From Symbiobacterium thermophilum (GTDB lineage Bacteria; Bacillota; Sulfobacillia; DYFQ01): 39,862 nucleotides of DNA. The notes under the pieces were generated by a model. The model ran no database searches and was not told the DNA's origin. It saw nothing but the letters and a program-made list of their open reading frames with translations. Shown here in pieces: positions 1 to 7,373 of the stretch. The stretch lies in contig DYFQ01000028.1 in the NCBI GenBank assembly GCA_020725105.1, positions 1 to 39,862 on the forward strand, written 5' to 3'. The translations under genes and the position numbers were made by a program. Each line of letters begins with the position of its first letter. The stretch's first letter is position 1.

Positions 1-393
1 AATGGCTGGTTCCACACGGGCGACGTGGCCACCGTGGACGAGGACGGCTACTTCCGGATCGTCGACCGCAAGAAGGACATGATCATCGCCGGCGGGTACA
101 ACATCTACCCCCGCGAGGTCGAGGAAGTCCTGTACGAGCACCCCAAGGTCAAGGAAGCGGCCGTCATCGGGGTCACCGACCCCTACCGGGGCGAGACGGT
201 CAAGGCCTTCGTGGTGCTGAAGGCGGGCGAGCAGGCCACCGCCGACGAGATCATCGAGTTCTGCCGGGAACGCCTGGCCCGCTACAAGGTACCCAAGCTC
301 GTCGAGTTCCGCGACGACCTGCCCAAGAGCATGATCGGCAAGGTGCTCCGCCGGGTGCTGGCGGAGGAGGAACAGCGGCACGCCCAGGCCTGA
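1..393 (+). CDS. Acyl-CoA synthetase / AMP-dependent ligase, C-terminal part (5' truncated)
   Basis: The frame is open from base 1, so only the last 130 residues are in the window. They form the end of an ANL-superfamily adenylating enzyme, which activates a fatty or other carboxylic acid with ATP and then transfers it to CoA. The segment starts in the HTGD motif and continues through the hinge region ([21 protein letters not shown]), where the C-terminal domain rotates between the two half-reactions. It ends with the conserved [10 protein letters not shown] region, whose first lysine of GK is the usual adenylation-step lysine. This looks like the long-chain fatty acyl-CoA ligase (FadD-like) branch; the substrate cannot be read from this piece. 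A strong hairpin follows the stop directly, so this is the last gene of its transcript. Confidence 0.93.
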   Translation, partial: NGWFHTGDVATVDEDGYFRIVDRKKDMIIAGGYNIYPREVEEVLYEHPKVKEAAVIGVTDPYRGETVKAFVVLKAGEQATADEIIEFCRERLARYKVPKLVEFRDDLPKSMIGKVLRRVLAEEEQRHAQA

Positions 394-397
394 GACT

Positions 398-435
398 CGA
401 GGGGCTCCGCGGCGTCCCGCCGGCGGAGCCCCTCG
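398..435 (+). terminator. Terminator-like perfect 13-bp hairpin after the ligase gene
   Basis: Bases 398-410 (CGAGGGGCTCCGC) and 423-435 are perfect reverse complements around a 12-base loop, starting five bases after the stop codon. There is no long T run after it, only a mixed pyrimidine stretch, which is common for terminators in GC-rich genomes. It also lies downstream of the minus-strand ORF at 467-748, so it may serve both directions. Confidence 0.7.
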
Positions 436-466
436 GTCTCCGCTCTGTTGCCTGCGCAGGGTAACG

Positions 467-748
467 CTATTGCCGGACCAGGTAGCGGACGATCTGGAAG
501 GGCATCCAGTCGACCGTCAGGCACGCCAGGGCCACCAGCGCCTCCTTGCGCCGGGCATAGCGCCGGGCGAGGCTGGTGCCGTCGGGGTAGCCGACGGAGA
601 CCTCCCAGCCGCCGGCCACGGGCCGGAAGCGGACGCGCTTGCCTGCCCCCGTCGCCAGGGCGATCTCGAGAAGCGCGCCTCCCGGCTCCACTTCTCGCCG
701 CCGGGGCCGGACCTGCCATCGCCGCAGGGGTACGCTCACCGCCGCCAC
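467..748 (-). CDS. Small protein of unknown function (93 aa)
   Basis: I do not recognise this family. The product is a basic, Arg-rich protein of 93 residues with a hydrophobic, aromatic end (LTVDWMPFQIVRYLVRQ) and a central stretch (VRFRPVAGGWEVSVGYPDGTSLARRYARR) that reads like a beta-rich fold rather than an out-of-frame shadow. It starts with GTG at 748; an in-frame GTG at 739, preceded by a GAGGTGG stretch, is an alternative start. It converges with the acyl-CoA ligase gene on the shared hairpin at 398-435. High GC makes spurious ORFs common here, so the gene is only moderately supported. Confidence 0.45.
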   Translation of the reverse strand: MAAVSVPLRRWQVRPRRREVEPGGALLEIALATGAGKRVRFRPVAGGWEVSVGYPDGTSLARRYARRKEALVALACLTVDWMPFQIVRYLVRQ

Positions 749-825
749 CTCGATCCCGGTGCGCTCCCACGTCCATCATGGGTTTCGCGCCGGCCGCTGA
801 CGAACTGGGGGCCATCAGCCCAGGT

Positions 826-899
826 TTGACATGAAATGGGGGTTCATAACTGCTGACGGATTTATAGAAAAATGTCTTGCTTCATAGTATATTATTTGC
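826..899 (+). promoter_or_regulatory. AT-rich promoter region of the IS607-type element
   Basis: This is an AT-rich stretch in an otherwise very GC-rich window, directly before tnpA. A TATATT hexamer at 888-893 lies 17 bases after TAGAAA at 865-870, a weak sigma-A-like pair, but the start site would then fall almost on the ATG at 900 and give a nearly leaderless message. A TTGACA at 826-831 has no good partner at normal spacing. The left end of the element probably lies in or near this stretch, but IS607 elements lack terminal inverted repeats, so I cannot fix it. Confidence 0.4.
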
Positions 900-1463
900 A
901 TGAAGCTCTCTGACTGGGCACGGGCGAACGGCATCTCGTACAAGACCGCCTGGCTGTGGTGGAAGCGGGGCAAGCTCCCTGTGCCCGCTTACCAAACACC
1001 GACCGGCACGATCCTGGTGGAGGTGCCTGATCGGCAGGAGACCGGGGCGACGCTGTACGGTAGGGTGTGCTCGGCGGACCAAAAGGCCGATCTCGACCGC
1101 CAGGTTGCACGGCTCGCGGCGTTTGCGGCGGAGAAAGGAATCAAGGTCGCCAAGGTGGTCGCCGAGGTGGGAAGCGGGTTGAACGGCCACCGCAAAGGCC
1201 TGATCTCGGTACTGCGCTCGCCCGAGTACGGGGCCATTATTGTCGAGCACCGGGACAGGCTTGCCCGGTTTGGGTCGGAGTACATCGAGGCAGCTCTGGC
1301 CGCCTCGGGGAGGCGGCTGATCGTGATGGAGCCGGACGAGGTGAAGGACGATCTCGTGCAGGACATGCTCGACGTGCTGACGAGTTTCTGCGCCCGGCTC
1401 TATGGTCGCCGCTCGGCGCGTCGGTGCGCCAAGAAGGCGGTGCGGGCGGCGGCTGAGCCGTGA
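900..1463 (+). CDS. tnpA: IS607-family serine transposase TnpA
   Basis: At 187 residues the length fits IS607 TnpA, a small serine recombinase that excises and integrates the element. The N-terminal part (residues about 1-45, KLSDWARANGISYKTAWLWW) is the MerR/Xre-like helix-turn-helix typical of this family. The catalytic domain begins at residue 52 (LYGRV) and continues with the ADQKADLDRQ helix and the EHRDRLARFG motif. The residue in the nucleophile position, normally the serine right after YxRV, reads as Cys57, with Ser58 next to it. The C-terminal YGRRSARR block is typical. The stop overlaps the tnpB start by four bases (GTGA), so the two genes are translationally coupled. Confidence 0.9.
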   Translation: MKLSDWARANGISYKTAWLWWKRGKLPVPAYQTPTGTILVEVPDRQETGATLYGRVCSADQKADLDRQVARLAAFAAEKGIKVAKVVAEVGSGLNGHRKGLISVLRSPEYGAIIVEHRDRLARFGSEYIEAALAASGRRLIVMEPDEVKDDLVQDMLDVLTSFCARLYGRRSARRCAKKAVRAAAEP

Positions 1464-2725
1464 TTACGTACCAAGCCTACCGTTTTGCCCTCGACCCCTC
1501 TCCCCGCGCCGAGCGGGCGCTGGCCTCCCACGTCGGGGCGCGGCGGTTCGCCTTCAACTGGGGCGTGGCTCTCGTCAAGGAACGCCTGGAGGCCCGCCGC
1601 CGGGGCGAGGATGTGGAGGTGCCATGGGCGCTCCCGGCGCTCAGGCGGGAATGGAACCAGGCCAAGGAAACCGTCGCCCCCTGGTGGCGTGAGAACTCCA
1701 AGGAGGCGTACTCGTCGGGACTCGCCGGCCTGGCCGACGCGCTCAAGAACTGGGTCGACAGCCGCAGGGGCCAGCGCCGGGGCCGCCGGGTGGGCTTTCC
1801 CCGTTTCAAGAAGAAAGGGCGGTGCCGGGAGTCGGTGTGCTTCACCACCGGCGCGATCCGGGTGGACGGCAAGAGCCACGTCGTCCTGCCCAGGATCGGC
1901 CGGGTGCGGACACACGAGCCGACGACGGCGCTGCTGGAGCGGATCGCGGCGGGGGAGGCCCGCATCCTGCGGGTCACGGTGTCGAGGGAGGGCGGGCGGT
2001 GGTTTGTGAGCTTCACCTGCGAGGTGGAGCGCGAGCAGAAGGTTCCCAGGCTCCCCGGCGCCGTGATCGGGGTGGACGCCGGGCTTCAGCACCTGGCCGT
2101 ATTCTCGACGGGGGAGAGGGTGCCGAACCCGCAGCCGCTCCGGAAGGCGCTCCGGAAGCTCGCCTGCCTGAACCGGGAGCTTTCGCGGCGGAAGCCGGGG
2201 AGCAGGAACCGGGAGGAGACCCGGCGGAAGCTTGCCCGGCTGCATTCCCGTGTGGCCCGCATCCGCCGGGACGCCATGCACAAGCTCACCTACCGGCTTG
2301 CCTGCGCCTACGGGACCGTCGTCGTCGAGACGCTGAACGCGGCGGGAATGCTGCGGAACCGGCGTCTTGCGCGGACGGTGGCCGACGCCGCGATGGCGGA
2401 GCTGCGGCGCCATCTCGGGTACAAGTGCGCCTGGTACGGGTCCCGGCTGGTCGAGGCGGAGCGGTTCCACCCGAGCAGCAAGACCTGCTCCCGATGCGGG
2501 GCGGTCAAGCCGGAGTTTCCTCTGTGGGAGCGGGTGTTCCGGTGTGATGCGTGTGGGTTCGTCCTGGACCGGGACGAGAACGCGGCGCGGAACCTCGCGG
2601 CCCTGGTAGCCGCCGTCGCCGGGAGTGGACCGGAGACGTTAAACGCCCGTGGACGGGATGTAAGACCCGCCGCAAGGCGGGCGGTCCCGGAGGAAGCGGG
2701 AAGCCGGCTGCGCGAAAGCGCGTAA
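1460..2725 (+). CDS. tnpB: TnpB, RNA-guided RuvC nuclease of the IS607-type element
   Basis: This 421-residue protein is a full-length TnpB, the ancestor-type relative of Cas12, which uses an omega RNA from the element's end to cut the empty donor site. The three RuvC blocks are present: GVDAG with Asp206, VVVETLN with Glu290, and DRDENAARNL at 370-379. The zinc ribbon sits between the last two, with Cys343/Cys346 (CSRC) and Cys362/Cys365 (CDAC). The N-terminal HTH_OrfB-like region (AFNWGVALVKE) and the GFPRFKKKG motif are also normal. The GTG start overlaps the tnpA stop. The last 50 residues, after the third RuvC block, are Arg/Ala-rich and overlap the structured tail described separately, a common arrangement when the RNA is encoded across the 3' end of tnpB. 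Confidence 0.93.
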   Translation: MITYQAYRFALDPSPRAERALASHVGARRFAFNWGVALVKERLEARRRGEDVEVPWALPALRREWNQAKETVAPWWRENSKEAYSSGLAGLADALKNWVDSRRGQRRGRRVGFPRFKKKGRCRESVCFTTGAIRVDGKSHVVLPRIGRVRTHEPTTALLERIAAGEARILRVTVSREGGRWFVSFTCEVEREQKVPRLPGAVIGVDAGLQHLAVFSTGERVPNPQPLRKALRKLACLNRELSRRKPGSRNREETRRKLARLHSRVARIRRDAMHKLTYRLACAYGTVVVETLNAAGMLRNRRLARTVADAAMAELRRHLGYKCAWYGSRLVEAERFHPSSKTCSRCGAVKPEFPLWERVFRCDACGFVLDRDENAARNLAALVAAVAGSGPETLNARGRDVRPAARRAVPEEAGSRLRESA

Positions 2726-2790
2726 GACCGGCGCCTCCGCCCGGCGACGGGCGGATGCCGGGAACAGATTTCTATGCTCCCGGCAACGGT
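2660..2790 (+). ncRNA. Candidate omega RNA (reRNA) scaffold at the 3' end of tnpB
   Basis: Three compact stems with GNRA tetraloops follow each other here. They are CCCGCC-GCAA-GGCGGG at 2666-2681; GCGC-GAAA-GCGC at 2710-2721, enclosed by GCCGG (2703-2707) and CCGGC (2728-2732); and CCGCCCG-GCGA-CGGGCGG at 2737-2754. A fourth stem, TGCCGGGA/TCCCGGCA, spans 2756-2785 with a 14-base loop. The first two stems lie inside the tnpB coding sequence and the rest extend past its stop. A structured RNA straddling the tnpB 3' end is where the guide RNA of TnpB systems is encoded. The guide would be the bases just past the element's right end, near 2785, but the exact junction cannot be set from one copy. 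Confidence 0.6.
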
Positions 2791-2883
2791 CAATCGCCCT
2801 GGCGTATCGGTTTGGTCACGGTGCGCACCTGGGTGTCTACCAGTTGGAGAGCGACCAGTCGAACCGGTTCAAGCGCGGTCCGA

Positions 2884-3297
2884 CTACCGCCGGTTCTGCC
2901 CGTCTAAGAAGTCGCGGCGATAGCCTATCCTCTTGGCCCATTGGGCTAGACCAGATGCGGCCCATTGAAAGACATCGAAGTAAACCAACAAGGGGAACCC
3001 AAATACGAAGTACCGTCCGTACGCGTCCTGCGTGCTGACGGGCTCCGCCCACGGCGTCGCCGCCAAGGCGCCGTATAACAGACCAGCTAGCAGGCATTGG
3101 GTTTGCAGTGGCAGCGAAGACCGCGGCCCGACCCTGCGGCCTGGTTGCCGTAGCGACACCAGGCCGATGATTGCTGCCAGGGCCCATATTGCACCAGTCG
3201 GCTGCGGAAGAATCTGCCATTGATGCATGGCTACGACGGTGACGACAGCGAACAGCCACTTCACGGACGTCCCAACAATTCGCGGCCAAGTCTTCAC
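2884..3297 (-). CDS. Small integral membrane protein of unknown function (137 aa)
   Basis: I do not recognise a named family. Four hydrophobic stretches are visible, at about residues 10-28, 35-48, 66-83 and 92-114, followed by a basic C-terminus, so this is a polytopic membrane protein. It begins with GTG at 3297; an AGGAGGG lies 12 bases upstream, rather far. It follows the DCC-type gene by about 70 bases in the same direction, and the pair probably forms one transcript. Base composition is lower in GC than the flanking genes, which suggests the pair was acquired separately. A partner role with the neighbouring thiol protein is only inference. Confidence 0.6.
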   Translation of the reverse strand: MKTWPRIVGTSVKWLFAVVTVVAMHQWQILPQPTGAIWALAAIIGLVSLRQPGRRVGPRSSLPLQTQCLLAGLLYGALAATPWAEPVSTQDAYGRYFVFGFPLLVYFDVFQWAASGLAQWAKRIGYRRDFLDGQNRR

Positions 3298-3365
3298 GGC
3301 TACCCGCTCCCTCCTGCGGTCCGGGCGGCAGGGGCTCCGGACAGGAGGCGCAATAGTGCCGCCAA

Positions 3366-3932
3366 CTATTGCAGCAAAAATAGAGCCCCGCTTGAAGCTA
3401 TGAGTCGTACCGTCTCAGCCTCAACGCGATACAAACTAGAGCTGCTCCGGAAGCCGCGCACCGCGTGGCGGAGAGCATAATGGTTGAGCACGTAACCCGC
3501 GCCGCTCGTCGCCTGCCAGATGGCTGCCACGGCCAGAAGGGTGTTCCCCGTTTCCAACTCATGCTGTGCTGCTCCGACGGCGGAAGCCTGGGTCTGAAGC
3601 CCCAACTGGGTCAAGGCCCAGCCGAGTTCTCTCGTATCCTGAGCTTCCCACAACGCCCCTCGGGCTTCGCCCAAAGCGGCGCCGCTCAACTCCTGTGTAC
3701 CCATGATACGGACGGCTGTTCGCCAGTGGCCCCGCCGCTCCTCCAAGACGGCCGGCTCCCACCGTGGCGATGCCTTCGTCTTATGGAGGAGCGCCTGAAT
3801 CGCAGGGTCGCCGAGGCTCCTGGCCACGAGCCTCCCACCGGCCTCAGCTTCGAGCTCCGTTGCGACGCGAGCACAGAGCGCACAGCCGGAATCGAAGAGG
3901 AGGTACCGCCTATCGTCCGGTTCGCCGAACAC
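3366..3932 (-). CDS. DCC-type (DUF393-like) thiol-disulfide protein
   Basis: The N-terminus (residues 9-35) reads RYLLFDSGCALCARVATELE, which matches the start of the DCC/DUF393 family: a beta strand ending in Asp, then a CxxC pair (Cys17 and Cys20). These small proteins have a thioredoxin-like fold and a predicted redox role. The 188 residues are longer than the usual DCC domain of about 110-140; the C-terminal third (TLLAVAAIWQATSGAGYVLNHYALRH) is more hydrophobic. The GTG start at 3932 has a good AGGAAGGGTGA ribosome site a few bases upstream. Lower GC than the flanks, together with its downstream partner, hints at transfer. Confidence 0.6.
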   Translation of the reverse strand: MFGEPDDRRYLLFDSGCALCARVATELEAEAGGRLVARSLGDPAIQALLHKTKASPRWEPAVLEERRGHWRTAVRIMGTQELSGAALGEARGALWEAQDTRELGWALTQLGLQTQASAVGAAQHELETGNTLLAVAAIWQATSGAGYVLNHYALRHAVRGFRSSSSLYRVEAETVRLIASSGALFLLQ

Positions 3933-4103
3933 GCTTCACCCTTCCTATCCGTTCAACCCCACTGTAGCCGACGCCCGGTGTGGCAGACTTCTACTCTCTG
4001 GGACATATTGCCTGCCGCCATGGACCGCTTGAGATCGCCAGTATTCGTAGCCCGTAAAGGTGACCCGTCCCCGGTTGTTAAGGGGTTGGGCGCGGTGACT
4101 GTC

Positions 4104-4124
4104 TAACGCCGGTTCGCGGCGTTG
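4104..4124. other. Short hairpin in the gap before the DUF5665-like gene
   Basis: TAACGCC and GGCGTTG around a 7-base loop can pair over 6-7 bases. It sits in the roughly 290-base gap between two divergently arranged genes, in which I see no other convincing element and no coding sequence. Confidence 0.3.
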
Positions 4125-4222
4125 GACCGAGAGGCCGCCGGGCACACTTTGAGCGGCGGCGGAATAGGCAGCAGGCGCGGCCGCGCGCCGCGCCGGCAAG
4201 TCTCGGGGAGAGGAGCCCGGCC

Positions 4223-4546
4223 GTGGAGCACCGGGACCCGGGCGCGCTGGAGTTCCTGATGCGGCGGCTGGACCGGCGCATCGAGGGGCTGGCCTACGCC
4301 ATGGAAAAGATGAAGCTGGCCGAGTACGTTGACCTCCTGGACCACCCCCGGCGGCTCTTGTGGATCAACTTCATCTCCGGCGTGGCCCGGGGCTTCGGCA
4401 TCGCCGTGGGGTTTTCCGTCCTCACCGCGCTAGCGGTCATGCTCGTCAGGGAACTGAATCTGATCAACCTGCCGCTTATCGGGCGGTTTGTCGCTGAAAT
4501 CGTGCGGTTTGTCCAGTCGGACCTGAGGGGCACCCCGGGGCCGTAG
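4223..4546 (+). CDS. DUF5665-like small membrane protein
   Basis: This 107-residue protein has a charged, helical N-terminal half (RRLDRRIEGLAYAMEKMKLAEYVDLLDHPRRL) followed by membrane-prone segments at about residues 46-76 and 80-97. The LAEYVxLLxxPRRLLWxNFxxGxARGxGxxxG pattern is that of DUF5665 proteins of Firmicutes; their function is unknown. The GTG start has a GGGGAGAGGAG ribosome site about 10 bases upstream. It lies upstream of, and in the same direction as, the YteA-like gene, but that gene has its own promoter. Confidence 0.75.
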   Translation: MEHRDPGALEFLMRRLDRRIEGLAYAMEKMKLAEYVDLLDHPRRLLWINFISGVARGFGIAVGFSVLTALAVMLVRELNLINLPLIGRFVAEIVRFVQSDLRGTPGP

Positions 4547-4673
4547 CGGCCGGCCCGCCGCCTGCCCCGCGGCGGGTTCACCGGCTGCCGCGCCGCCGCT
4601 CGCCGTCGCGCCGACGGCCGCGTCCCTCTGGTTTCCAGCCCGGGCAGCGACGCGGGCGCCGGCACCGGGGGAA

Positions 4674-4682
4674 TGCTATAAT
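4674..4682 (+). promoter_or_regulatory. Extended -10 promoter for the YteA-like gene
   Basis: TGCTATAAT at 4674-4682 is a perfect TGnTATAAT extended -10 element. No matching -35 box is seen, as allowed for this class. Transcription would start near 4689, about 20 bases before the GTG at 4710, leaving room for the GGAGGGG ribosome site. Confidence 0.65.
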
Positions 4683-4709
4683 TTCAGCACGGAGCCTGGA
4701 GGGGACCCC

Positions 4710-5474
4710 GTGGCCGAACAGTTCTCCCCCGACCATCTGGAACGTCTCCGCGGCCGGTTGCGCGCGGAGGAGGAAAGCATCAGCCGCAGGCTCGACCGGA
4801 TGGTGCGGCAAGGCGCCGGCGAGAGCCTGTCCGGTTCGGTCGGGGAACTCTCCCGTTACGACAACCACCCCGGCGACCTGGGCACCGAGACCTACGAGCG
4901 GGAAAAGGACCTCGGCAGCCGCTGGCGACTGGAAGAGCAGCTCGAGCAGGTGCGGGCGGCACTCGGCCGGATGGACCAGGGCACCTACGGCGTCTGCGAG
5001 AGCTGCGGTCAATGGGTCGAGGCCGACCGCCTCGAAGCGCTGCCCCAGGCCCGGCGCTGCGCGCGGTGCGAGGCCCGGCGGTCGGGCCGGCCACAGGAGA
5101 GCTTCAGACCGGCAGAGGAGGAGCGGCTCGAGCCCGCCTTCGCGCGGGGCTGGGACGAGCCGGACAGCATCGCCTACGACGCCGAGGACGCGTGGCAAGA
5201 CGTCGCCCGTTACGGCAGTTCCGATACGCCGGCGGACGTGCCCGGCGCCCGCGACTACGGGGACGCCTACGCGGGTGGCCACGAGGAGCGCGGAACCGTC
5301 CAGTCGGTGGAAGCGCTCGTCACCAACTGGGGCGACCCCATGGGCGGGCGGGACGAGGTGGAGGCCCGGGCCACCGGCTGGGAAGCCGTCGGCAAAGGGG
5401 AACAGGAGTCCGCGCAAGTGCAGGCTCAGAACCGCCGGACCCGCCGGCGGAGGGGCCGCCGGCCCGAAGCGTGA
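4710..5474 (+). CDS. TraR/DksA-type C4 zinc-finger protein, YteA-like
   Basis: The first 135 residues match the YteA branch of DksA/TraR proteins found in Firmicutes: a long N-terminal coiled coil (residues about 5-35), the family signature YDNHPGDLGTETYEREKD (about 50-67), a second helix (LEEQLEQVRAALGRMDQGTYG) and a C4 zinc finger of CESC and CARC. The remaining 120 residues are acidic and low in complexity, ending in a basic RRTRRRRGRR tail. Relatives are annotated as sporulation proteins or regulators, with no firm mechanism; binding to RNA polymerase is inferred from DksA. The GTG start has GGAGGGG upstream and an extended -10 promoter about 30 bases before it. Confidence 0.82.
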   Translation: MAEQFSPDHLERLRGRLRAEEESISRRLDRMVRQGAGESLSGSVGELSRYDNHPGDLGTETYEREKDLGSRWRLEEQLEQVRAALGRMDQGTYGVCESCGQWVEADRLEALPQARRCARCEARRSGRPQESFRPAEEERLEPAFARGWDEPDSIAYDAEDAWQDVARYGSSDTPADVPGARDYGDAYAGGHEERGTVQSVEALVTNWGDPMGGRDEVEARATGWEAVGKGEQESAQVQAQNRRTRRRRGRRPEA

Positions 5475-5489
5475 GTTCCGCCGCGTTTC

Positions 5490-5518
5490 TTGATGGGGCA
5501 GGGGGGCTGTGCTACAAT
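5490..5518 (+). promoter_or_regulatory. Sigma-A-type promoter for lspA-rluD
   Basis: TTGATG at 5490-5495 and TACAAT at 5513-5518 are separated by exactly 17 bases. Transcription should begin near 5525, which rules out the upstream GTG at 5509 as the lspA start and supports the TTG at 5572. Confidence 0.7.
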
Positions 5519-5571
5519 GGCCGCGCGGCCGGGCCGACGTCCGGCCCCACCACCGACCGGAGTTGAGGCGC

Positions 5572-6024
5572 TTGGGCATCGTCCTGGTGGCGGCGATCGT
5601 GCTCGTGCTGGACCGGGCCAGCAAGCTGCTGGTCCAGGCACTGATGGTCCCCTACCAGTCCGTCGCGGTGATCCCGGACCGATTCCACCTGACCCTCGTC
5701 TACAATCCCGGCGCCGCCTTCGGGCTCCTGCCGAACCGGACCACCTTCTTCGTGGTGGTCACGGTGATGGTCGTGGCCGCCATCGCGCTGTACGCCTGGA
5801 AGGTGGGCGTCACCCAGCCGGCCATCCGGCTGGCACTGGGCCTGCAGCTCGGCGGCGCCCTGGGCAACCTGTTTGACCGGCTCTGGAGCGGCGCCGTCAT
5901 CGACTTTCTCGACTTCCGTATCTGGCCCGTCTTCAACCTGGCCGACACCGCCATCGTCTCCGGGGTGGCCCTGTTCTCCCTGGGGGTCATCCGGGGGATG
6001 GTGAGGGAAGGGAAAACCACGTGA
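5572..6024 (+). CDS. lspA: Lipoprotein signal peptidase (signal peptidase II)
   Basis: LspA is the membrane aspartic protease that cuts the signal peptide from prolipoproteins after lipid attachment. From the TTG at 5572 the protein has 150 residues, the usual length. Four membrane helices are visible. The conserved blocks are YNPGAAFG (residues 44-51), GGALGNLFDRLWSGAVIDFLDF with catalytic Asp111, and FNLADTAI with catalytic Asp125. The frame is open further upstream to a GTG at 5509, but that codon lies inside the promoter; the TTG has GGAG nine bases upstream. The stop overlaps the next start (GTGA), so lspA and the pseudouridine synthase are coupled, a very common gene pair. The LivK-like lipoprotein in this window would be one of its substrates. 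Confidence 0.95.
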   Translation: MGIVLVAAIVLVLDRASKLLVQALMVPYQSVAVIPDRFHLTLVYNPGAAFGLLPNRTTFFVVVTVMVVAAIALYAWKVGVTQPAIRLALGLQLGGALGNLFDRLWSGAVIDFLDFRIWPVFNLADTAIVSGVALFSLGVIRGMVREGKTT

Positions 6025-7085
6025 ACGACCGCGCCGGGCCGGCGCGAAATGACGGGCCCGAGGCTGTCAGCCCGGCGTTCGTGGACCCAGCGGGCCTCGA
6101 CGAGGCCGAACTGGCCGGCCTGCCGACCCAGCGGCGGGTCTACACCGTCCGTGAAGGCGCCCAGGGCCTCCGGCTCGACGCGTTCTTGCGGGAACAGCCG
6201 GACCTGGACGTGAGCCGGGCTTACGTCCAGCGGCTCATCGACGCGGGTCTCGTGCTGGTGAACGGAAGCCCCTCCAAGCCCGGCTACCGGGTGCGGGAAG
6301 GGGACGTGGTGGAGGTTGACCTCCCGGAGCCCAGGCCGGCGGAGCTCGTGCCAGAGGACATCCCCCTGGACGTGGTCCACGAGGACGAAGACGTCATCGT
6401 CATCAACAAGCCGCGGGATCTGGTGGTCCACCCGGCGGCCGGCCATGTCTCGGGCACGCTGGTGAACGCGCTCTTGAAGCACTGCCCCGACCTGGCGGGG
6501 ATCAACGACGTGGTCCGGCCCGGCATCGTCCATCGCCTGGACAAGGACACCACCGGCCTCATGGTGGTCGCCAAGAGCGACCTGGCTTTCCGCGACCTGT
6601 CGCTGCAGATCCGCCAGCGAAAAGTGAGCCGCAGGTATCTGGCCCTGGTGCACGGCAACCTCCCGCCGGACACGGGCACCGTCGAAGCCCCCATCGGCCG
6701 GCACCCGACCGACCGCAAGCGGATGGCCGTGGTGGAGCGGGGGAGCCGCAGGGCTGTCACGCACTTCGTGGTGAAGGAGCGTTTCGGCGTGGCCACCCTG
6801 GTGGAGGTGACGCTGGAGACCGGCCGGACGCACCAGATCCGGGTTCACTTCGAGGCCATCGGCCACCCGGTGGTCGGCGACCCGGTCTACGGGCCGCAGC
6901 CGCCCGGCCTGAAGCTCGGTAACCGGCGCCGGGGCCTGGGCGGCCAGGCGCTCCACGCCTACAGGCTGGGTTTCTTTCACCCGCGCAGCAAGGAATGGCT
7001 GCTGCTGGAAGCGCCACCACCCGCCGATTTCAAGGCCCTTCTGGAAGCCCTGCGGCAGGACCCGGGTCTCCGCCTGTTCCGCTAG
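6021..7085 (+). CDS. RluA/RluD-family pseudouridine synthase
   Basis: This enzyme isomerises uridine to pseudouridine in ribosomal RNA. An S4 RNA-binding domain (about residues 50-105: RLDAFLREQP...SRAYVQRLIDAGLVLVNG) precedes the catalytic domain, which carries the family motif HRLDKDTTGLMVVAK with catalytic Asp174. GRTHQIRVHF and GDPVYG complete the active-site region. At 354 residues it is some 45 longer than typical RluD because of an acidic N-terminal extension. The first in-frame start overlaps lspA; a start further in is possible but has no better ribosome site. Its place after lspA matches the usual Firmicutes order. RluD-like is the best subfamily guess. Confidence 0.92.
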   Translation: MNDRAGPARNDGPEAVSPAFVDPAGLDEAELAGLPTQRRVYTVREGAQGLRLDAFLREQPDLDVSRAYVQRLIDAGLVLVNGSPSKPGYRVREGDVVEVDLPEPRPAELVPEDIPLDVVHEDEDVIVINKPRDLVVHPAAGHVSGTLVNALLKHCPDLAGINDVVRPGIVHRLDKDTTGLMVVAKSDLAFRDLSLQIRQRKVSRRYLALVHGNLPPDTGTVEAPIGRHPTDRKRMAVVERGSRRAVTHFVVKERFGVATLVEVTLETGRTHQIRVHFEAIGHPVVGDPVYGPQPPGLKLGNRRRGLGGQALHAYRLGFFHPRSKEWLLLEAPPPADFKALLEALRQDPGLRLFR

Positions 7086-7203
7086 CCCCGCCGATCGCGA
7101 CCGGCCCGTCAGCGCCGTGGTTGCCAGGTCTGGGCAGTTAACCGTGGCGGCCCGGTCTACCCCCGGCAGCCGGATGGCCCCAACGTACCGGTTCATCCGA
7201 GCT

Positions 7204-7232
7204 TTGACGTGGCCGGCAGCGCGGCTTATGAT
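7204..7232 (+). promoter_or_regulatory. Strong sigma-A-type promoter for the FAD/Fe-S oxidase gene
   Basis: TTGACG at 7204-7209 and TATGAT at 7227-7232 are spaced by 17 bases, each five of six to consensus. The start site would be near 7239, giving a leader of about 150 bases before the ATG at 7392. No other gene lies between 7086 and 7391. Confidence 0.7.
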
Positions 7233-7263
7233 CAAGGCATCAAGGAGTTGCGAAAATTCGAAA

Positions 7264-7340
7264 GTCCCGCGGGGACCAGCTCTTGGCTCGCCTGAGTCCT
7301 TCGCTCGTCCCGGTCGGTCCGGGAACTCGCGGCGACCGGG
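7264..7340 (+). other. Structured 5' leader of the oxidase mRNA
   Basis: Two hairpins are visible in the leader: GTCCC/GGGAC at 7264-7276, and a perfect 8-bp pair CCCGGTCG (7309-7316) with CGACCGGG (7333-7340). The second is followed by TGCTTTAG, not a real T run, so an attenuator is possible but not shown. I do not recognise a known riboswitch. Confidence 0.4.
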
Positions 7341-7357
7341 TGCTTTAGCGCCACACT

Positions 7358-7373
7358 TGTGAATTGTGTCACG
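7358..7373 (+). promoter_or_regulatory. CRP/FNR-like palindrome before the oxidase gene
   Basis: TGTGA-N6-TCACG matches the CRP/FNR-type consensus TGTGA-N6-TCACA at nine of ten positions. It lies downstream of the predicted transcription start and just before the ribosome site, where a bound protein would repress or act on the leader. A chance match is possible. Confidence 0.3.

Noticed and set aside
826-2790. Exact left and right ends of the IS607-type element
   Set aside because: Such elements lack terminal inverted repeats and clear target duplications, so ends cannot be set from one copy.
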